Shown: positions 45,172-57,200 of the stretch, piece after piece
Numbering within the stretch: position 1 is the first letter of the stretch
How the letters are laid out: the number at the start of each line of letters is the position of its first letter
NCBI RefSeq assembly: GCF_036785885.1
Contig: NC_092329.1
Span: 4,712,001 to 4,776,000, forward strand
DNA length: 64,000 nucleotides
Reading direction: 5' to 3'
From: Coffea arabica
Lineage: Eukaryota > Streptophyta > Magnoliopsida > Gentianales > Rubiaceae
Notes under the pieces: model-generated
Seen by the model: only the letters and a program-made list of their open reading frames with translations
Told to the model about the DNA's origin: nothing
Database searches by the model: none
Translations under genes and position numbers: made by a program

Positions 45172-45239
45172 TAGGAGTATTTCAGTCATTGTTGCGTACC
45201 CCAGTGTAAAGCGAGTAGAAAATTTGAGATAGAAGATTA

Positions 45240-45536
45240 ATGGCTATCATACACGGCCAAACACCTCGCAATGTCGACGGCAAACTACAAATCATGAGTC
45301 TGGAAGAGTTCAAGGAATGGCTTAAAAATTTTGATAGTAACGGAGACGGCCGGATTAGCAAAGAAGAACTCAGGCAGGCCATCCGTGCAAAGGGAGGGTG
45401 GTTTACACGGTGGAAATGCAAGGACGGACTGAAGTCAGCGGACAAGGACGGCAATGGATTCATCGAGGATGACGAGATGAGCTACCTCAAAGATTTTGCT
45501 CTCAAGCATCTCGGTATCAAAATTGTAATAGTTTAA
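45240..45536 (+). CDS. Two-EF-hand calmodulin-like protein A
   Basis: A single-exon 98-residue protein with two calcium-binding loops. Loop 1 is DSNGDGRISKEE (residues 32-43) and loop 2 DKDGNGFIEDDE (68-79). Both have acidic or Asn/Ser ligands at 1, 3, 5, 9 and 12 and Gly at 6, so both should bind calcium. The linker carries GGWFTRWKCKDG. The C-terminus KHLGIKIVIV is hydrophobic. There is no signal peptide or membrane segment; a cytosolic or nuclear calcium sensor is likely. The start follows a conserved TATA box. It belongs to a tandem trio with 47863 and 50728. The target and exact CML class are not known. Confidence 0.85.
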   Translation: MAIIHGQTPRNVDGKLQIMSLEEFKEWLKNFDSNGDGRISKEELRQAIRAKGGWFTRWKCKDGLKSADKDGNGFIEDDEMSYLKDFALKHLGIKIVIV

Positions 45537-46435
45537 GCCGATCGACTAAGTCTTCGATCTTGTGCATGTTTTCCATGGAACAGTTTAGTTAAGGGTTTCT
45601 TTTTTTATCGCTACACCCTTGACGTATCCTAGGTGAGTTTGGCTAAGTCTAGTGCTTGCATGTATTTGGCTGCTGTGAACCACGTCGTACTTGTACTATC
45701 AAGTCCTTGTGTGGCTTGCAAATGTAAAATTATCCCAGTTGAAGTTGCTAATTAATTTGGCTAGATTTCTCCTTCTAATTATTGAAGGTAAAAGATATTC
45801 AAAGTGACTGAGGGATTTATTGTGATACCCCAAAAATTCCCATATTAGGAAAAAAAAATTGATATGTAAGTCCAAACTCATTATGTTATTTACGTTCATA
45901 TGTTACTGGCCCAACCCTCGAATCTGGATCGTTATAATATCTAATTACAATACTTATATTGCATGGATTGCTTTTCAAAAAGTACGTAAATAAATTTGTA
46001 TGTAAATAATATGAATATATATATTAAATATATATGTGGGAAAATATGATATTAATGTTACACAAATTTTATTTTTTTAAAAAAAATTGAAGTGTAATTT
46101 TGGGAAGCAAAATACTCCAAAAGCTTACTAGATGTTTGATAAGATTATGTGAAAAGTATGAGTGCTTTATACAAGTATTTCTGAAAGAGTTCACTTATAG
46201 GAAAAAACGAGTTAAATAATACAAAATGACTAAGTGATAGATACGAAAATGAAAACTTCTAAAAATCAAGAGGTGAGTTATCTTTTAGTTTTTTTAATTG
46301 TAGATTGTTTAAAATAGGATTTTCCTTTCTAGAGTTTATATCTGTCATATATTGCTTATATTACGATACGAAAGTTTACAAATATTTACAAACCAGCTAG
46401 ACTTGGGTCAACTAAAGAGATTACTTTAAAAGGGA

Positions 46436-46520
46436 AGTGATATTTGCACTCGCCAATTAGTTTTTAGCACTTTTTGGAAGTTATATTTTTAGTGAGTGAA
46501 TTTGAGTGCAAATATATTTA
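46436..46520. mobile_element. Possible very short MITE
   Basis: Inverted motifs ATATTTGCACTC (46440-46451) and GAGTGCAAATAT (46504-46515) bracket an AT-rich spacer of 52 bases. No target duplication was verified. Confidence 0.35.
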
Positions 46521-46755
46521 ATTACGTTTTTCACTGACCTATTGAAATTGGGTAATTAGCTCAAAACCGATACCAAAGAGTGGTGAACCAAGCTCTTTAT
46601 TAATCTGTTTGAAAAATATGTAAAAGCTGAGACCTTAATTTGTCCTTAAAATTTGTAAGTGCCTATCTTTCGAAAACTGATAGGAGTAGTGGTTACTACA
46701 AACTACAATTCCGATATCGTTACGTCTAATAGAACTTCTAAAAATGCGGAACCAA

Positions 46756-46758
<3 letters not shown>

Positions 46759-46814
<56 letters not shown>
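46759..46814. repeat. (TA)n microsatellite, about 28 units
   Basis: Uninterrupted TA dinucleotides between EF-hand genes A and B. Confidence 0.95.
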
Positions 46815-46816
<2 letters not shown>

Positions 46817-47786
46817 TGAAATGCAATAATTTTATCACTATTTCTTTCTCGAGCAGTTTCCTAAAAAAATATTGCTATAGGCAATAAAATTTTTCGTACG
46901 TGTCATATATATAAAGCTTAGTTTACTCTCAAAATTACTCAATCCTCATTAAAAATAGCGAAGGACTAAATTCACATTCTTTAATGTATTGATAACTGTA
47001 TTGTGGTATGATAACCGCCCCAGTTGTGTAATTATAATGGGATGGTATCGATTTAACATTTCTCTTAAAACTATTTACTGGTAACTTGCACCTAATAATC
47101 ATTGATAGGATTGCCCATATCATTACAATTTGGAATGTTTCGCAAAAGCCATAGCGACTCAAAGAGTGAACTGATAAAGAAACAGAAAAGATATCTTGCA
47201 CATTCTTTAGTTTTGCAAACTTTAACTCTTTGAGGTATGTACCATAAAATAAAATAAGTGAGAGGTCGCGAGGAGGGTTTGATCGGATAATACAGAAAGA
47301 GATAATGTAAGTGAAAAGTTTAACTCGAAACCTTCCATTTATATCCAAAAAAAAGTACCATATATAAAGTAACATAAAGTAAGATTGGGGTGGCAAAACA
47401 TAAGTGATTTATATGATTCGATATAGTAGATATCCTCTTGCGATTCATATTCGTCCATATCAAACACAACACATTGAGTTGGGATAAAACCAAAGAATAA
47501 TTGCTTCAACTGATACTCCTCATGAATCAACCGGAAGAAAGCCGTCTTTGGCATTTTTGTCCCAGTTCTATAGGTCGTCAACGAATAACTAACTCACTAA
47601 AATCTGAGCCAACCGTCTGTATCAATAATTGGATTTACTCTTGTAAGTCAAGCTTTTAGACCACTGTAGATAGATTCTTATTCCGTGAAAGGGTCGCGGT
47701 ATACTTTACCTTCTTTTGAATCATAATGCAAGTGATATTTTAAAGTATTACCAACGCAACTTTACAAGCTTTAAGTCGAGTAGTTC

Positions 47787-47794
47787 TATAAATA
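47787..47794 (+). promoter_or_regulatory. TATA box of EF-hand gene B
   Basis: TATAAATA, 69 bases before the ATG exactly as in unit A, followed by TAGGACTATTTCA. Confidence 0.7.
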
Positions 47795-47862
47795 TAGGAC
47801 TATTTCAGTCACCTTTGCCTACCCCAGTGTAGAGTTAGCAGATAATTTGAGATAGAATATTA

Positions 47863-48159
47863 ATGGCAATCATAGACCAAGACAAACCTCGCGATTTCAA
47901 AGGCAAACATCAAATCATGACTTCAGAAGAGTTCAAGAAATGGCTTAAAAAATTTGATAGCAATAAAGATGGCCGGATTAGCAAAGAAGAGCTCAGGGAA
48001 GCTATGCGTGCAAAGGGAGTGTGGTTTACAAGGTGGAAATATAAGAGTGGAATGAAGGCAGCAGACAAGAACCGGAATGGATTCATCGAGGATGACGAGA
48101 TGATCTACCTCAAGGAATTTGCTCTCAAGCATCTTGGTATCAAAATTGTAACGTCTTAA
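47863..48159 (+). CDS. Two-EF-hand calmodulin-like protein B (second loop altered)
   Basis: A 98-residue single-exon paralogue of A, colinear without gaps. Loop 1 DSNKDGRISKEE (32-43) is canonical. Loop 2 is DKNRNGFIEDDE (68-79): position 3 is Asn instead of Asp and position 4 Arg instead of Gly, so calcium affinity of that hand may be reduced. Cys60, shared by A and C, is Tyr here, and GGWF is GVWF. The frame is intact and the promoter conserved, so it is probably expressed. Function beyond calcium binding is unknown. Confidence 0.85.
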   Translation: MAIIDQDKPRDFKGKHQIMTSEEFKKWLKKFDSNKDGRISKEELREAMRAKGVWFTRWKYKSGMKAADKNRNGFIEDDEMIYLKEFALKHLGIKIVTS

Positions 48160-48638
48160 GCCGATAAATCTTCGTCTTGTGCATGTTTTCGAATCGAATA
48201 GTTTAGTAAAGGGATCCTTTTTATCGCTACCTTTGAAGTATCCTAGGTATGTTTTGCTAAGCCTAGTGGGTTGCATGTATTTGGCTACTGTGTGAACTAG
48301 TCGTACTTGTGATAACAAATTCCTGTATGGTTTTGCAACTAGTGATGGAGATATTAGTTTGCTAATGTATAAATTATCATGGGTCCAAGTTGCTAATTTG
48401 GCTAGATTTCTCCTTCTAATTATTATTGAAAGCAAAAGGTAATTTAAGGTTTACATGCTATAGAAATTGAGACACTAGGATTTAAAAGCCCCAGATTCAA
48501 ATCTCCAATTCCCTCCTTGTTTCTTAAATCTCATCCCTCACTTGTTAAGAAGAAAAAGGTTTACTTGTTATTTAAGTGTTTATGTACCATATTATTTTTA
48601 ATTAATTATTAAATAACAAAGATGCAAAACTATATTTT

Positions 48639-48792
48639 GAGTAAATCTTATATGCATTGACAGTATATATACTATTACCGTTTAATTCATGACATATGTG
48701 CAAAAGTTGAATTTCAAATTCAAATTTTGTATAATTGCCATTTATCCAAAACTGATAGTATATACACTGTCAATGTAGGAAAGATTAATCCA
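48639..48792. mobile_element. Small MITE, family B copy 2
   Basis: Reverse complement of the element at 5289-5440, about 150 bp, with the same GAGTAAATCTTAT and TAGGAAAGATTAATC ends. TATATTTT flanks it on both sides (48631-48638 and 48793-48800), a probable 8-bp target duplication. Confidence 0.7.
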
Positions 48793-50132
48793 TATATTTT
48801 TCCATGAACGAATATTAAGTTCTACTAACTTTAATGAAGTAAAAATTAAAATAACACCAAATAAATTTAATAGATATGGATAAAATAAATTATGTGAATT
48901 TATAAATAAAAATAAAGTTTGTTAGAAGAGATAGAAGCCATAATAAAATATAATTTAAATTTATTGAAAAGTATTAAGTTATTAAAAGAGGGAGAAACAA
49001 TGAGAAGAATTGGTTAGAGAAAAATTGGATGCAAATATAGGTTAAATTCAGGTAGCCAAATGATAGATCAGTTCTCTTCAATTAAGCATGCTACCTTTTT
49101 GATAAAAATATTATTATCATTTATTAAATCTGCACTAATTGTAGAAATTACATGAATCATACACAGATGATACAAACAGATTTAAAGAACAAAATTAGAT
49201 ACTATAGATTTGAAAAATTAAGAGAATATTACACTGTAAAACTTGAAAAATAAATAATAAATAAAATGTTTATAGTCCCAAGATCATCTATAAAAATAAA
49301 ATGTTTATAGTCACAATGTTTACTTTCTTCCAGATCTCCTAGTGAACTGATTCAAGTCCAAATGTTAATGTGAGATTTAACAAACTAGATGTAAAGAATC
49401 CCAATCTGACAACCAAGTCTATGAAAACTTAGATGAATAATACAAATATAATAACTAACAAAACTCTCATTAGGAATCTGTAGGAGAGGATAAAACTCTC
49501 AACAAGAAGTCTTAGGAGATAAGAAACTCTCATTAAAAAATTCTAGGAGATATTTTATTACAAACACAAAAACAAAGAAAAAGGACATGCGAGGAAGAGA
49601 TGTGAAGGAAAGAAGATGTTTTGTTTAAAAGGGATAACAAAAAAAATTAGAGAGGAGGAGGAGAGTTTAGGATTAGACAGAAGGAACAAATCGTTTGCGA
49701 GGGATGGAAAAAACAACTTGGAATACTGCCTAGAAGAGAGAAAATAGGTAATTAAATAATATATATAGTGTTCAAACTACATCTTGAATACATTGATGAT
49801 TTATAGTATGGTATTGCAACATGTACGAATTCTTAATTATAATATAAGGGTGTGGATTTAATTCTTAAAATTAGTAGTGGTAACTTTCACCTAATAATTA
49901 TTTGTAGTATTGGCCATATCATTACAATTTGGAATCTTTAACAAAAGCTATAGCGACTGAAAGGGTGAACGGATAAAGGATACAAAAAGAAATCTTGTAC
50001 GTTCCATAGTTTTGCTAATCCATTTCTACCATGCTAGCTTTAACTCTTTGAGATAAATGGTACGTGCCAAAAAAATCAAACAAAAAGAAAAATCTTCGAG
50101 GTAGGTTAGAAAATTTTGTCAAAGCAAATGTG

Positions 50133-50134
<2 letters not shown>

Positions 50135-50178
<44 letters not shown>
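50135..50178. repeat. (TA)n microsatellite, about 22 units
   Basis: TA dinucleotides upstream of EF-hand gene C. Its place relative to the duplicated block resembles that of the tract upstream of B. Confidence 0.95.
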
Positions 50179-50181
<3 letters not shown>

Positions 50182-50606
50182 TTCAAAGATGGCACATATG
50201 TTGGGATGGCTGTGTGTTTAGAATTTATTTCAGAAAAACGCTCAATATATTGTTTAAGCTTTTTTTTTTATCTCGCTTAAAAAAAAAGTGTATACTACTG
50301 TACTGCTTTCTAAAATTTGTTCTATAAGGACGTGATCTAAAGTAAAAGGATGTCGAAAATTTAATCAAAGATCCTTATTTTCCCTACTCTATATTAGACT
50401 TTAATCAAAACCTAAAAGTAAATTACATCTTAGCCAACCATTTTGTATCAAACAATTGCGTTTCATCTTGTGTTAGACGCTTTTAGGCCACTATAACTTG
50501 ATTCTTATTCTGAAGGAAAGTAATGATTACAAATAAAATTCTGTCGAACCACAATGCATGTCGTGAATCACGCTCTTGGTGGTGGGAGCCTAAGTCGAGG
50601 TGCCTC

Positions 50607-50614
50607 TATAAATA
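50607..50614 (+). promoter_or_regulatory. TATA box of EF-hand gene C
   Basis: TATAAATA followed by TAGGACTATTTCA as in unit B, but 114 bases before the ATG because the leader is longer. Confidence 0.7.
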
Positions 50615-50727
50615 TAGGACTATTTCACAATCTCTTTCGCCATATCCTAGTGTGTGAGTGTGTGTAGAGTGTGAAGTTAAGCACTTGCGCTCAGCACTAT
50701 AGTACATCTATTTGAGGTACAAATTCA

Positions 50728-51024
50728 ATGCCAATCAAGAACTCTTATCCTCGCTATGTCTCGACTGATGGCAAGCTTCAAATGAATCCAGAAGAGTTCA
50801 GGAAATGGTTAAAGAAGTTCGATACTGACAAAGATGGTCGAATTAGCCTGGATGAACTTCGGCAGGCCGTCCGAGAAATGGGAGGCTGGTTTACAAAATG
50901 GAAATGCAAAGATGGAATCAGGGCTGCAGATTTGGATGGCACCGGATTCATCGAAGAAAACGAAATCGACAACCTTAAAGACTTTGCCCTAAAGCACCTT
51001 GGTATTAGAATTGTGACGTATTAA
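50728..51024 (+). CDS. Two-EF-hand calmodulin-like protein C
   Basis: The most diverged member of the tandem trio, still 98 residues and colinear. The N-terminus differs (MPIKNSYPRYVSTDGK). Loop 1 DTDKDGRISLDE (32-43) is canonical. Loop 2 DLDGTGFIEENE (68-79) has Thr at position 5 where Asp/Asn/Ser is usual, so binding there may be weaker. The linker GGWFTKWKCKDG and C-terminal KHLGIRIV are conserved. Intact frame and TATA box. Probable cytosolic calcium sensor; partner unknown. Confidence 0.85.
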   Translation: MPIKNSYPRYVSTDGKLQMNPEEFRKWLKKFDTDKDGRISLDELRQAVREMGGWFTKWKCKDGIRAADLDGTGFIEENEIDNLKDFALKHLGIRIVTY

Positions 51025-51581
51025 TTGAAGGCTTAAAGCTGCTAATGCTTGCTTCCATCATCCTTTTAAGTTTTAACTATCCTGTCATGTAGCCTTTTGG
51101 CCTTTGACATATGTTTGTATGCTTTACTTTTGCAGATCAAATAATATTTGAGATTGTTTTTTCTCGCACGTAAGATAAGCTATTCGTGCCGATGTTCAAA
51201 TCACTAAATGATCGAGACTGTATATGAATGATTTTGGCTAAATCAAACATAAACATTTGGGAAAAAGAGCATCATCCCATGTAAAATTGTACCGACCTAA
51301 ACCATTATAAGTTGTACCAAATGAAACCCGAGCATGGTTTTGAGCCCTTCAACCGCATAATATTTATCAAATTCAGAGCGAAACCAGAGATTGTACAGGT
51401 AATTTATGGACGAGGATGAATCCAGGGTTAGAGATCCACATGTCATAAACACAGAATTTTCGAGGTGAAAAATTAAATGCGTAATTGTCTCCTAAGTGGT
51501 GCTTTAATTTCATCTTGTCATGTTCATTCCTCTAGCTAGGATACGGTCATGATCAGGTCTGCATCTACTCTGGTGAATCAA
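51025..51581. other. 3' flank of EF-hand gene C
   Basis: Probable 3' UTR followed by unstructured intergenic sequence. No gene is seen. Confidence 0.45.
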
Positions 51582-52344
51582 CTATGGCGGAGTCGAGAAT
51601 TTTGGGTTGGGGGAAGGGGGAGGGGGAACGGCTATAAGTGTAGGAAAATCCTTTTTTTTTTTCTTTTTTACGATTTGATTTTGAAAACTATGAATTTTAT
51701 GTTAATTTTCCCTTTTCTTTTGACTTGATGATTCAATCTTAACATTTAGCTACAATTCAAAGTAAAATATCTTAAACCAAAATTCTATAACAAGAAGTTG
51801 TTTATGATCAAGATTGTTCTAACAAAGCAGTACTAAAATTAATGGATAAGAATATAGGTGTTACTAAATCAAATTTATATGACTCATATCTCTATCTTCT
51901 CTCTGCACTTTAATACCAAGTTGTAGACTCTAAACTATTGCAAAGTTCTAGTTCAAAGTACACAAATGGAAATGCCAACTAACTATAAGTGTTCATTGTA
52001 CATCTTTATAAAGATTTTTTTTTTTTTTTTTTTGGAGGCAGTATATAAATCTTGAAGAGATAATATGTAGTATTAAAGCATTCAATAAGAATTTAAGTTC
52101 TATAGATCAACAAATTAAATAGCAGTATGAAATTTTTTTTTTTAAAGAAGTTTACATTTTTCTAAGGCAAATGTTAAATGGAGGGGGGCTATGAACTTTT
52201 TCTAGAATTTTAATGGGGATGGGAGGCAAAAGAGTGGTTCTAAATGAAAAATCTTAATATTTTCCTCTAGTAATGAATGAGTTTTGCTGACACATGGGGG
52301 CGGGGGCGGGGGCGGCTTGGCCCCTCCGTGTTGCTCCGCCCTTG
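51582..52344. mobile_element. hAT-like non-autonomous element
   Basis: Inverted ends CTATGGCGGAG and (inverted right end) CAAGGGCGGAG match at 9 of 11 positions. GAATCAA is repeated on both flanks (51575-51581 and 52345-52351), suggesting a 7-8-bp target duplication. The 763-bp interior has G-rich ends, including a repeated GGGGGC motif near 52296, and no transposase. Confidence 0.6.
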
Positions 52345-54208
52345 GAATCAAGACAATTTTCCTTGTTCAAACATTTGATCAAGAGCCCTTTTCTCACCGA
52401 TGAGCATCTGTAACTTTTTTACCTTCTGGTCGGTAAAGGCAAAGACTACAATGATTCACACACAATTGGACACTGACCCACAACAAAAGATGGGATAATT
52501 GGTAACAAAACCTCAAACATGAACTGATGACTGTGGAAGCTATTCCATAACCACATTATAGCTATAAAATTAGTTGCCTCTTGGACATAACGAAAATAGA
52601 AAATGATGGGTTTTTCAATGTTAATGCCTTGCCCTTGTGTAACTAATTTTTTTTTTCATTATTCTTTGTTCCATGACAAGAAGGTCATATTTTAGCTAGT
52701 AAAACTACATTCCTTGCTAGATTTTCTAGAGCTTTATGCTGCAATTGTTGTTTCCGCAAGGCTGCAAGCACCAGCTTTAATCAAGCATGGCATTGGAACA
52801 CAGAAACTGATTTATTCTGGGATTCTTGATATCATGAACCTCTTAACGTGCATATCTTTCTACACAGGAATAAAGGAAGAAAGGATCTGTTCCATGTTAT
52901 CCACCACGTATGGTTGCTAACGTGGGGGATTCTGAATGAGAACCTCCCATCCTAGCCACTTGCCGATGTGACTTCCCGAATTTGAGGTGGGGATCCCCCA
53001 TTGCTGCAGTTGAAGGCATACAATGCCAAATGGTAGTAGCATATCGCCATGTCCCCAGGGATGGGCATGGGGGTAGGGTATTAGTCTTCCCGTTCAAAAG
53101 AACTTGCAAGGATACGCACAAAATAATCAGGTGGGGATGCCAAAAAGCATGAAATTCAATTGACTAGCAAACATAAAATCAATAGACAACCACTTGGAAC
53201 AAGATTCCCACGTTAAATATAGCACAACATGCAAGACATAATTTAATCCATCAGCATCAGATGCTCTTCCATGGTTACCACATACCAGGCAACATCACCA
53301 ACACTTTTATTCCCAAATCATGCTTTATACCAAGTTTTTCCTTAGAAAGATCAGTCATGTCCGGGAGATTACCGATAAGCTTGGACAGGAAATGCAAAAA
53401 TTTGATAAAAGGAAGACACAAATGGCTAGGAGGATGTTTATCAGGGGACGCAGGCCCAGAAAATTTACAAGCTACCTCGTATAAACAGCAAATACTTCAG
53501 AAAAAAAAAATGTCGTAGTTTTGAAGTTATTACATGAACGAACTATATAACAACAAAAATTTTTTGACATGTTCTGAAGCAGGATTACGTATATGTACTC
53601 TTTATCTTCTCAAAACTGTGCATATACTCTATTTGTTGACAACAAATTGGCAGTCGTACAGAGGTAAGTGGAATATCAGCAGAAACTGATTTATCTTATC
53701 TGGTTCTCTGGGAAGAATTCGTGAGCTCCATACAGCTTCGCAAGATATCAGCCCATCATGGACAAGTAAATACAAACAGGGAGGAAATTGTCTCCATGTC
53801 TATTCTCATGAGGAATCATGCATGTTACCCTCCATCACAGAAAAAATAGAGTGGAGAGCAAAATCATCCAGTAAACCAGTTTTCTTGGCTAAGAGGCCAT
53901 TCAAATTAAGCAGCAAATTATCAGAGAAGACTGCAACCCATTACGCTGCACTTTAAGGTTCTTAAACACTCCTTTATCTATATACACTACAACACAGAAA
54001 AAGTACTTCTTAGCAACAGGTTGAAATTCATCTTCTATCAGACCTCGAAACTAAGAAATCTATATGCAGCCAGAAAGCAATAGAAATAGCTTAACAACTG
54101 AAATAAAGCTTGAACCAAAGCTAACCTGGTAACAGATTACTGAAAACCCCAAAAAACTGCTCCTTTTCATGGTTCAAAAGACAATTCGTGGTTTACTCCC
54201 TTTAACCT
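52345..54208. other. Intergenic downstream of PAH2
   Basis: Includes the PAH2 3' UTR near 54208. No gene is supported; the open frames at 52714-52920, 52897-53121 and 53261-53518 match no family I recognise. Confidence 0.45.
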
Positions 54209-57200
54209 TCAAATATCAAAAGCTGGAGGTGGAAGTTTCCAATAGTTCCATGAGTTATAGTCCTCCTGAAATCCAAGCGAGCAAAAACTTGATTCACATT
54301 CAAGAAGATAACCCCTTGGGAGCTCAAAGGAATTAGACAAGTTACATAGAGCAAATACATCAGGCAGCAAGAATGGAATCCAGGAAAACAAAGAAAAATC
54401 AGATGATAGCACTAATGAAACATGCAGCAGAACGTTAACTTATCATTGTACAATTGGCACAACGATGAGAATAACTGCATAATGTAACTTATCAATCACA
54501 CAAATTAACAGGTTGCTTGTCTCTTTTTGACTTTTCCTTTTCATTTAAAAATTAATATTGCAAAACAGCATCTAATACCTGTTCAGATGAAGACATGGGT
54601 GGAAACATGTCATGCACAAGAGCATGTAGAGAAGTATATGACTTTGTGTCGACACGCCGATTTACGACAATCTCACCCTGTAAGGACGGAAGCACCATAA
54701 ACATTATCCAGAATTTTATACTGCATTCCCTTTTTAAATTAGTTAGTCAGGTTCTAAGCCATACCTTAGGATTAATTATGAAGATTTTTCCTTTGGGGAT
54801 ACCAACTTTAAGGTAGCTAATCTCATCTGTATCTCTGTTTCCAAAACCAGCATAGAAAGGGATTCTATCGGGAGGAAACAATGCTTTGATTTCCTGGAAA
54901 CATAAAAGTTATCAAAGTGATCTTTCTATCCAATTAAAAAACAAGTCACCAAAAGGAAACTGAGCTTTGATTTTTTATTTTTTTTTTATAGCTGTAAGCT
55001 ACCAACTGAAGAAATCTTTTGAACTGGGGTATTTTTACCGAGATAAGTTGTGTTTCATGCAGCCAAATGTTGAGAATCATGATCACTTGAACATATCAGT
55101 GCCACTTACTGAATGAACCGCACTTAAACTAAGTAAATGGTGCACTGACCTCCAATGGACCATTTTGATTAAGTGGAGGAGTATTGACTTGATGAAAAAT
55201 CCATTGCAAAAGTTCAATGGAGAATTCTGAACTCAGATTGAGAAAACATCTAGATTCCCTTAAACTGATTATAGAGTAATCAGGACCCTTCATGGAAAAT
55301 TATGAACTTGCAAAAGGATAATTACTTGTCATGAAGAAGATAAAAAGGACAATTAAAAGTAGATGGCTGCAAAGGACATACTTATACCTAATTTCTGTTT
55401 TCAGTAGTAGTCAATAGTCACCACATATATTTTCTGTTTTCAGTTATTACAGGACACGCTTGGTTTTTTCTGCTGAAGTCTTAACAATGAAAAGTTGGTT
55501 CGATTATAATTCAATCTCAAATAATGCCACATCTGATAACTATGGTATGAAATAGCCTAAAATGCAATAAAACAAAAAAGAAGCACAAATCTTGAATAGT
55601 TATTTGATACAACAATGGACAAGAAAGTAGAAAATTAAGTGACAAACCTCCAAGCAAGCAATTTTAAATTCATGCGGTGCTCTTCTTACAACTGCAAAAC
55701 AGCAAACCACAAAAATTCTTAAATGACACAGCTCAACCATACCCAAGAGAGTTATTGTAATTCTCCGAGGTTTTCCTTAGAACAAGAAAGCTCATGTAAC
55801 ATACTATTAACTATATGAGGGTTTCATAACTAATGATGCGACAGAAAATGAGCTCATTTACACTTTCAATTTATGTTAGAAGAGTAGTATGTGATAATCA
55901 AGCTGCATAAAGAGACAGGATGCTAATTGATTCCATGCAAGACTTCCTTCCCACTGCCTTGGTTTAATATCTAATATCTAAAGTGACAAATTCTTGTTCT
56001 TGTGCAATTAAACAATAACATACTGAGGAAAGTGAATTGGTAACCAATGTTATGGTAAACCCGTCAATAGACTGGAAAAATGGCCCTTCAATGAGTATAG
56101 AGCAAAGAGATGGCCAACACTCCAGTGAAAGGAAATATGGGAAACTAAAAATTTGGAGGAAAGATGGTAAAAAAAAAAGGGATCATTTTGCACAGGGCTT
56201 TAAGAATTAAAATGAGGGTTTTCGCTCATGCAAAAATTCTTGAAGTACACAGTGGAAAAAGAAAAACTACAACATAAACAACAAGGACAAACGCACTGGA
56301 AATTAGAAACTAATTCAGCAGATAACAAAACCAAGATTTCATGGTCTGAAACCAATCCCATCCAAATCAATATTCCCATGAAGAAAGAGTAGAAAAGTGT
56401 TTATGGAGGAAAGAGGAAAAAGTGAGCCAATAATATTGGTGGCAAAGGTTTAGAAGATTGGCCATTCAAAAAGAATGGTGGCACCAGATAAAGATTTGCT
56501 TTTGGCCTACAAAGGTCCACTATTAGCAAACAAAAGCAAACCACAAAATTACCCGTAGGAATACCTTACACAAGCACATATCTGAGTCTACAGTAGTGTA
56601 CAGATTTTTCCAAAGATCATTGCGGGGAATTAAGTTGCACTTTTTCATAAATGGCAATTTGTAAAGGTATTCAATGACAAGATGAGTTAACTACAGACCT
56701 TCTCGGTAGAGAGAAGGAAAAAGACCATCTGGGGAAATAACAACAGGTCCCTCAGGCAAGACTTTTCCATCCTGCATATAAATGAGCACGATACAAACTT
56801 AAAGGAAGATGAAGAAACCATGAAACTTATTTTTACAGTGCCATTCTGCAACTCTATGTAAACAAACTTAAAGAGAAAGGGAAAAGATACATCTAGGTTA
56901 CTTGTTAAGAGTGTGTGTGTGTGTAGAAAATATTACATCCACAAATCTCTATCACTCACCTGCTTGAGATTCAATAAAAACTGCCTGGTATTGTAAGCCT
57001 GAGATATTGCACGTGCACTAAGAAAAAGTAATTGATATCCATTCTCCTGCAGCATGTAAACATGAAAAAGCCAATTGCATAAGAATAATTATCATCCCCA
57101 CTTACTACAGGTTGTTTACCTAGCCAACACTTAGATCCATCTCTACCCAAACTTTTTTGGTTTATTTTCAAGTCAGGAGAGATTAGGCAGACAACAGTCA

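Larger units (their letters stand above)
40956..45239. other. Intergenic between TIC22 and the EF-hand cluster
   Basis: No gene is supported. The region holds a SINE (42482-42686) and repeated CACCTTAAAGCTA(T/A)A motifs with ATAGATGTATG at 42797-42972. The last 370 bases are the duplicated EF-hand promoter region. Open frames of about 60-110 codons lack recognisable domains. Confidence 0.45.
45537..47786. other. Spacer between EF-hand genes A and B
   Basis: Contains the duplicated 3' flank of A, a small MITE (46436-46520), a TA microsatellite (46759-46814) and the promoter region of B. Open frames at 46935-47396 and 47339-47581 have no recognisable domain and overlap duplicated non-coding sequence. 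Confidence 0.5.
48160..50606. other. Spacer between EF-hand genes B and C
   Basis: Duplicated 3' flank of B, a possible SINE fragment (48466-48560, B-box-like GATTCAAATCTCC), a MITE (48639-48792), AT-rich sequence and a TA microsatellite. No further gene is seen. Confidence 0.5.
44870..51040 (+). repeat. Tandem triplication of an EF-hand gene with its promoter
   Basis: Three head-to-tail units carry a 98-codon gene (starts at 45240, 47863 and 50728; spacing 2623 and 2865). Homology extends beyond the coding part. Units A and B share promoter (about 44960-45240 with 47580-47863) and 3' flank (to about 45790 and 48430). Units B and C also share a block further upstream (about 47090-47250 with 49890-50065). 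A and B are most alike, so B from A (or the reverse) is probably the later duplication. Confidence 0.85.

Noticed and set aside
45820-45960. TGTGATACCCCAAAAAT, resembling the start of a plant LTR
   Set aside because: No matching end, direct repeat partner, primer-binding site or target duplication was seen; left unannotated.
46935-47581. Open frames of 153 and 80 codons between EF-hand genes A and B
   Set aside because: They overlap sequence duplicated upstream of gene C, where the frame is not kept, so they are non-coding promoter DNA.
52714-53518. Three short open frames between the hAT-like element and PAH2
   Set aside because: No domain, no splice-consistent neighbours and no family recognition.
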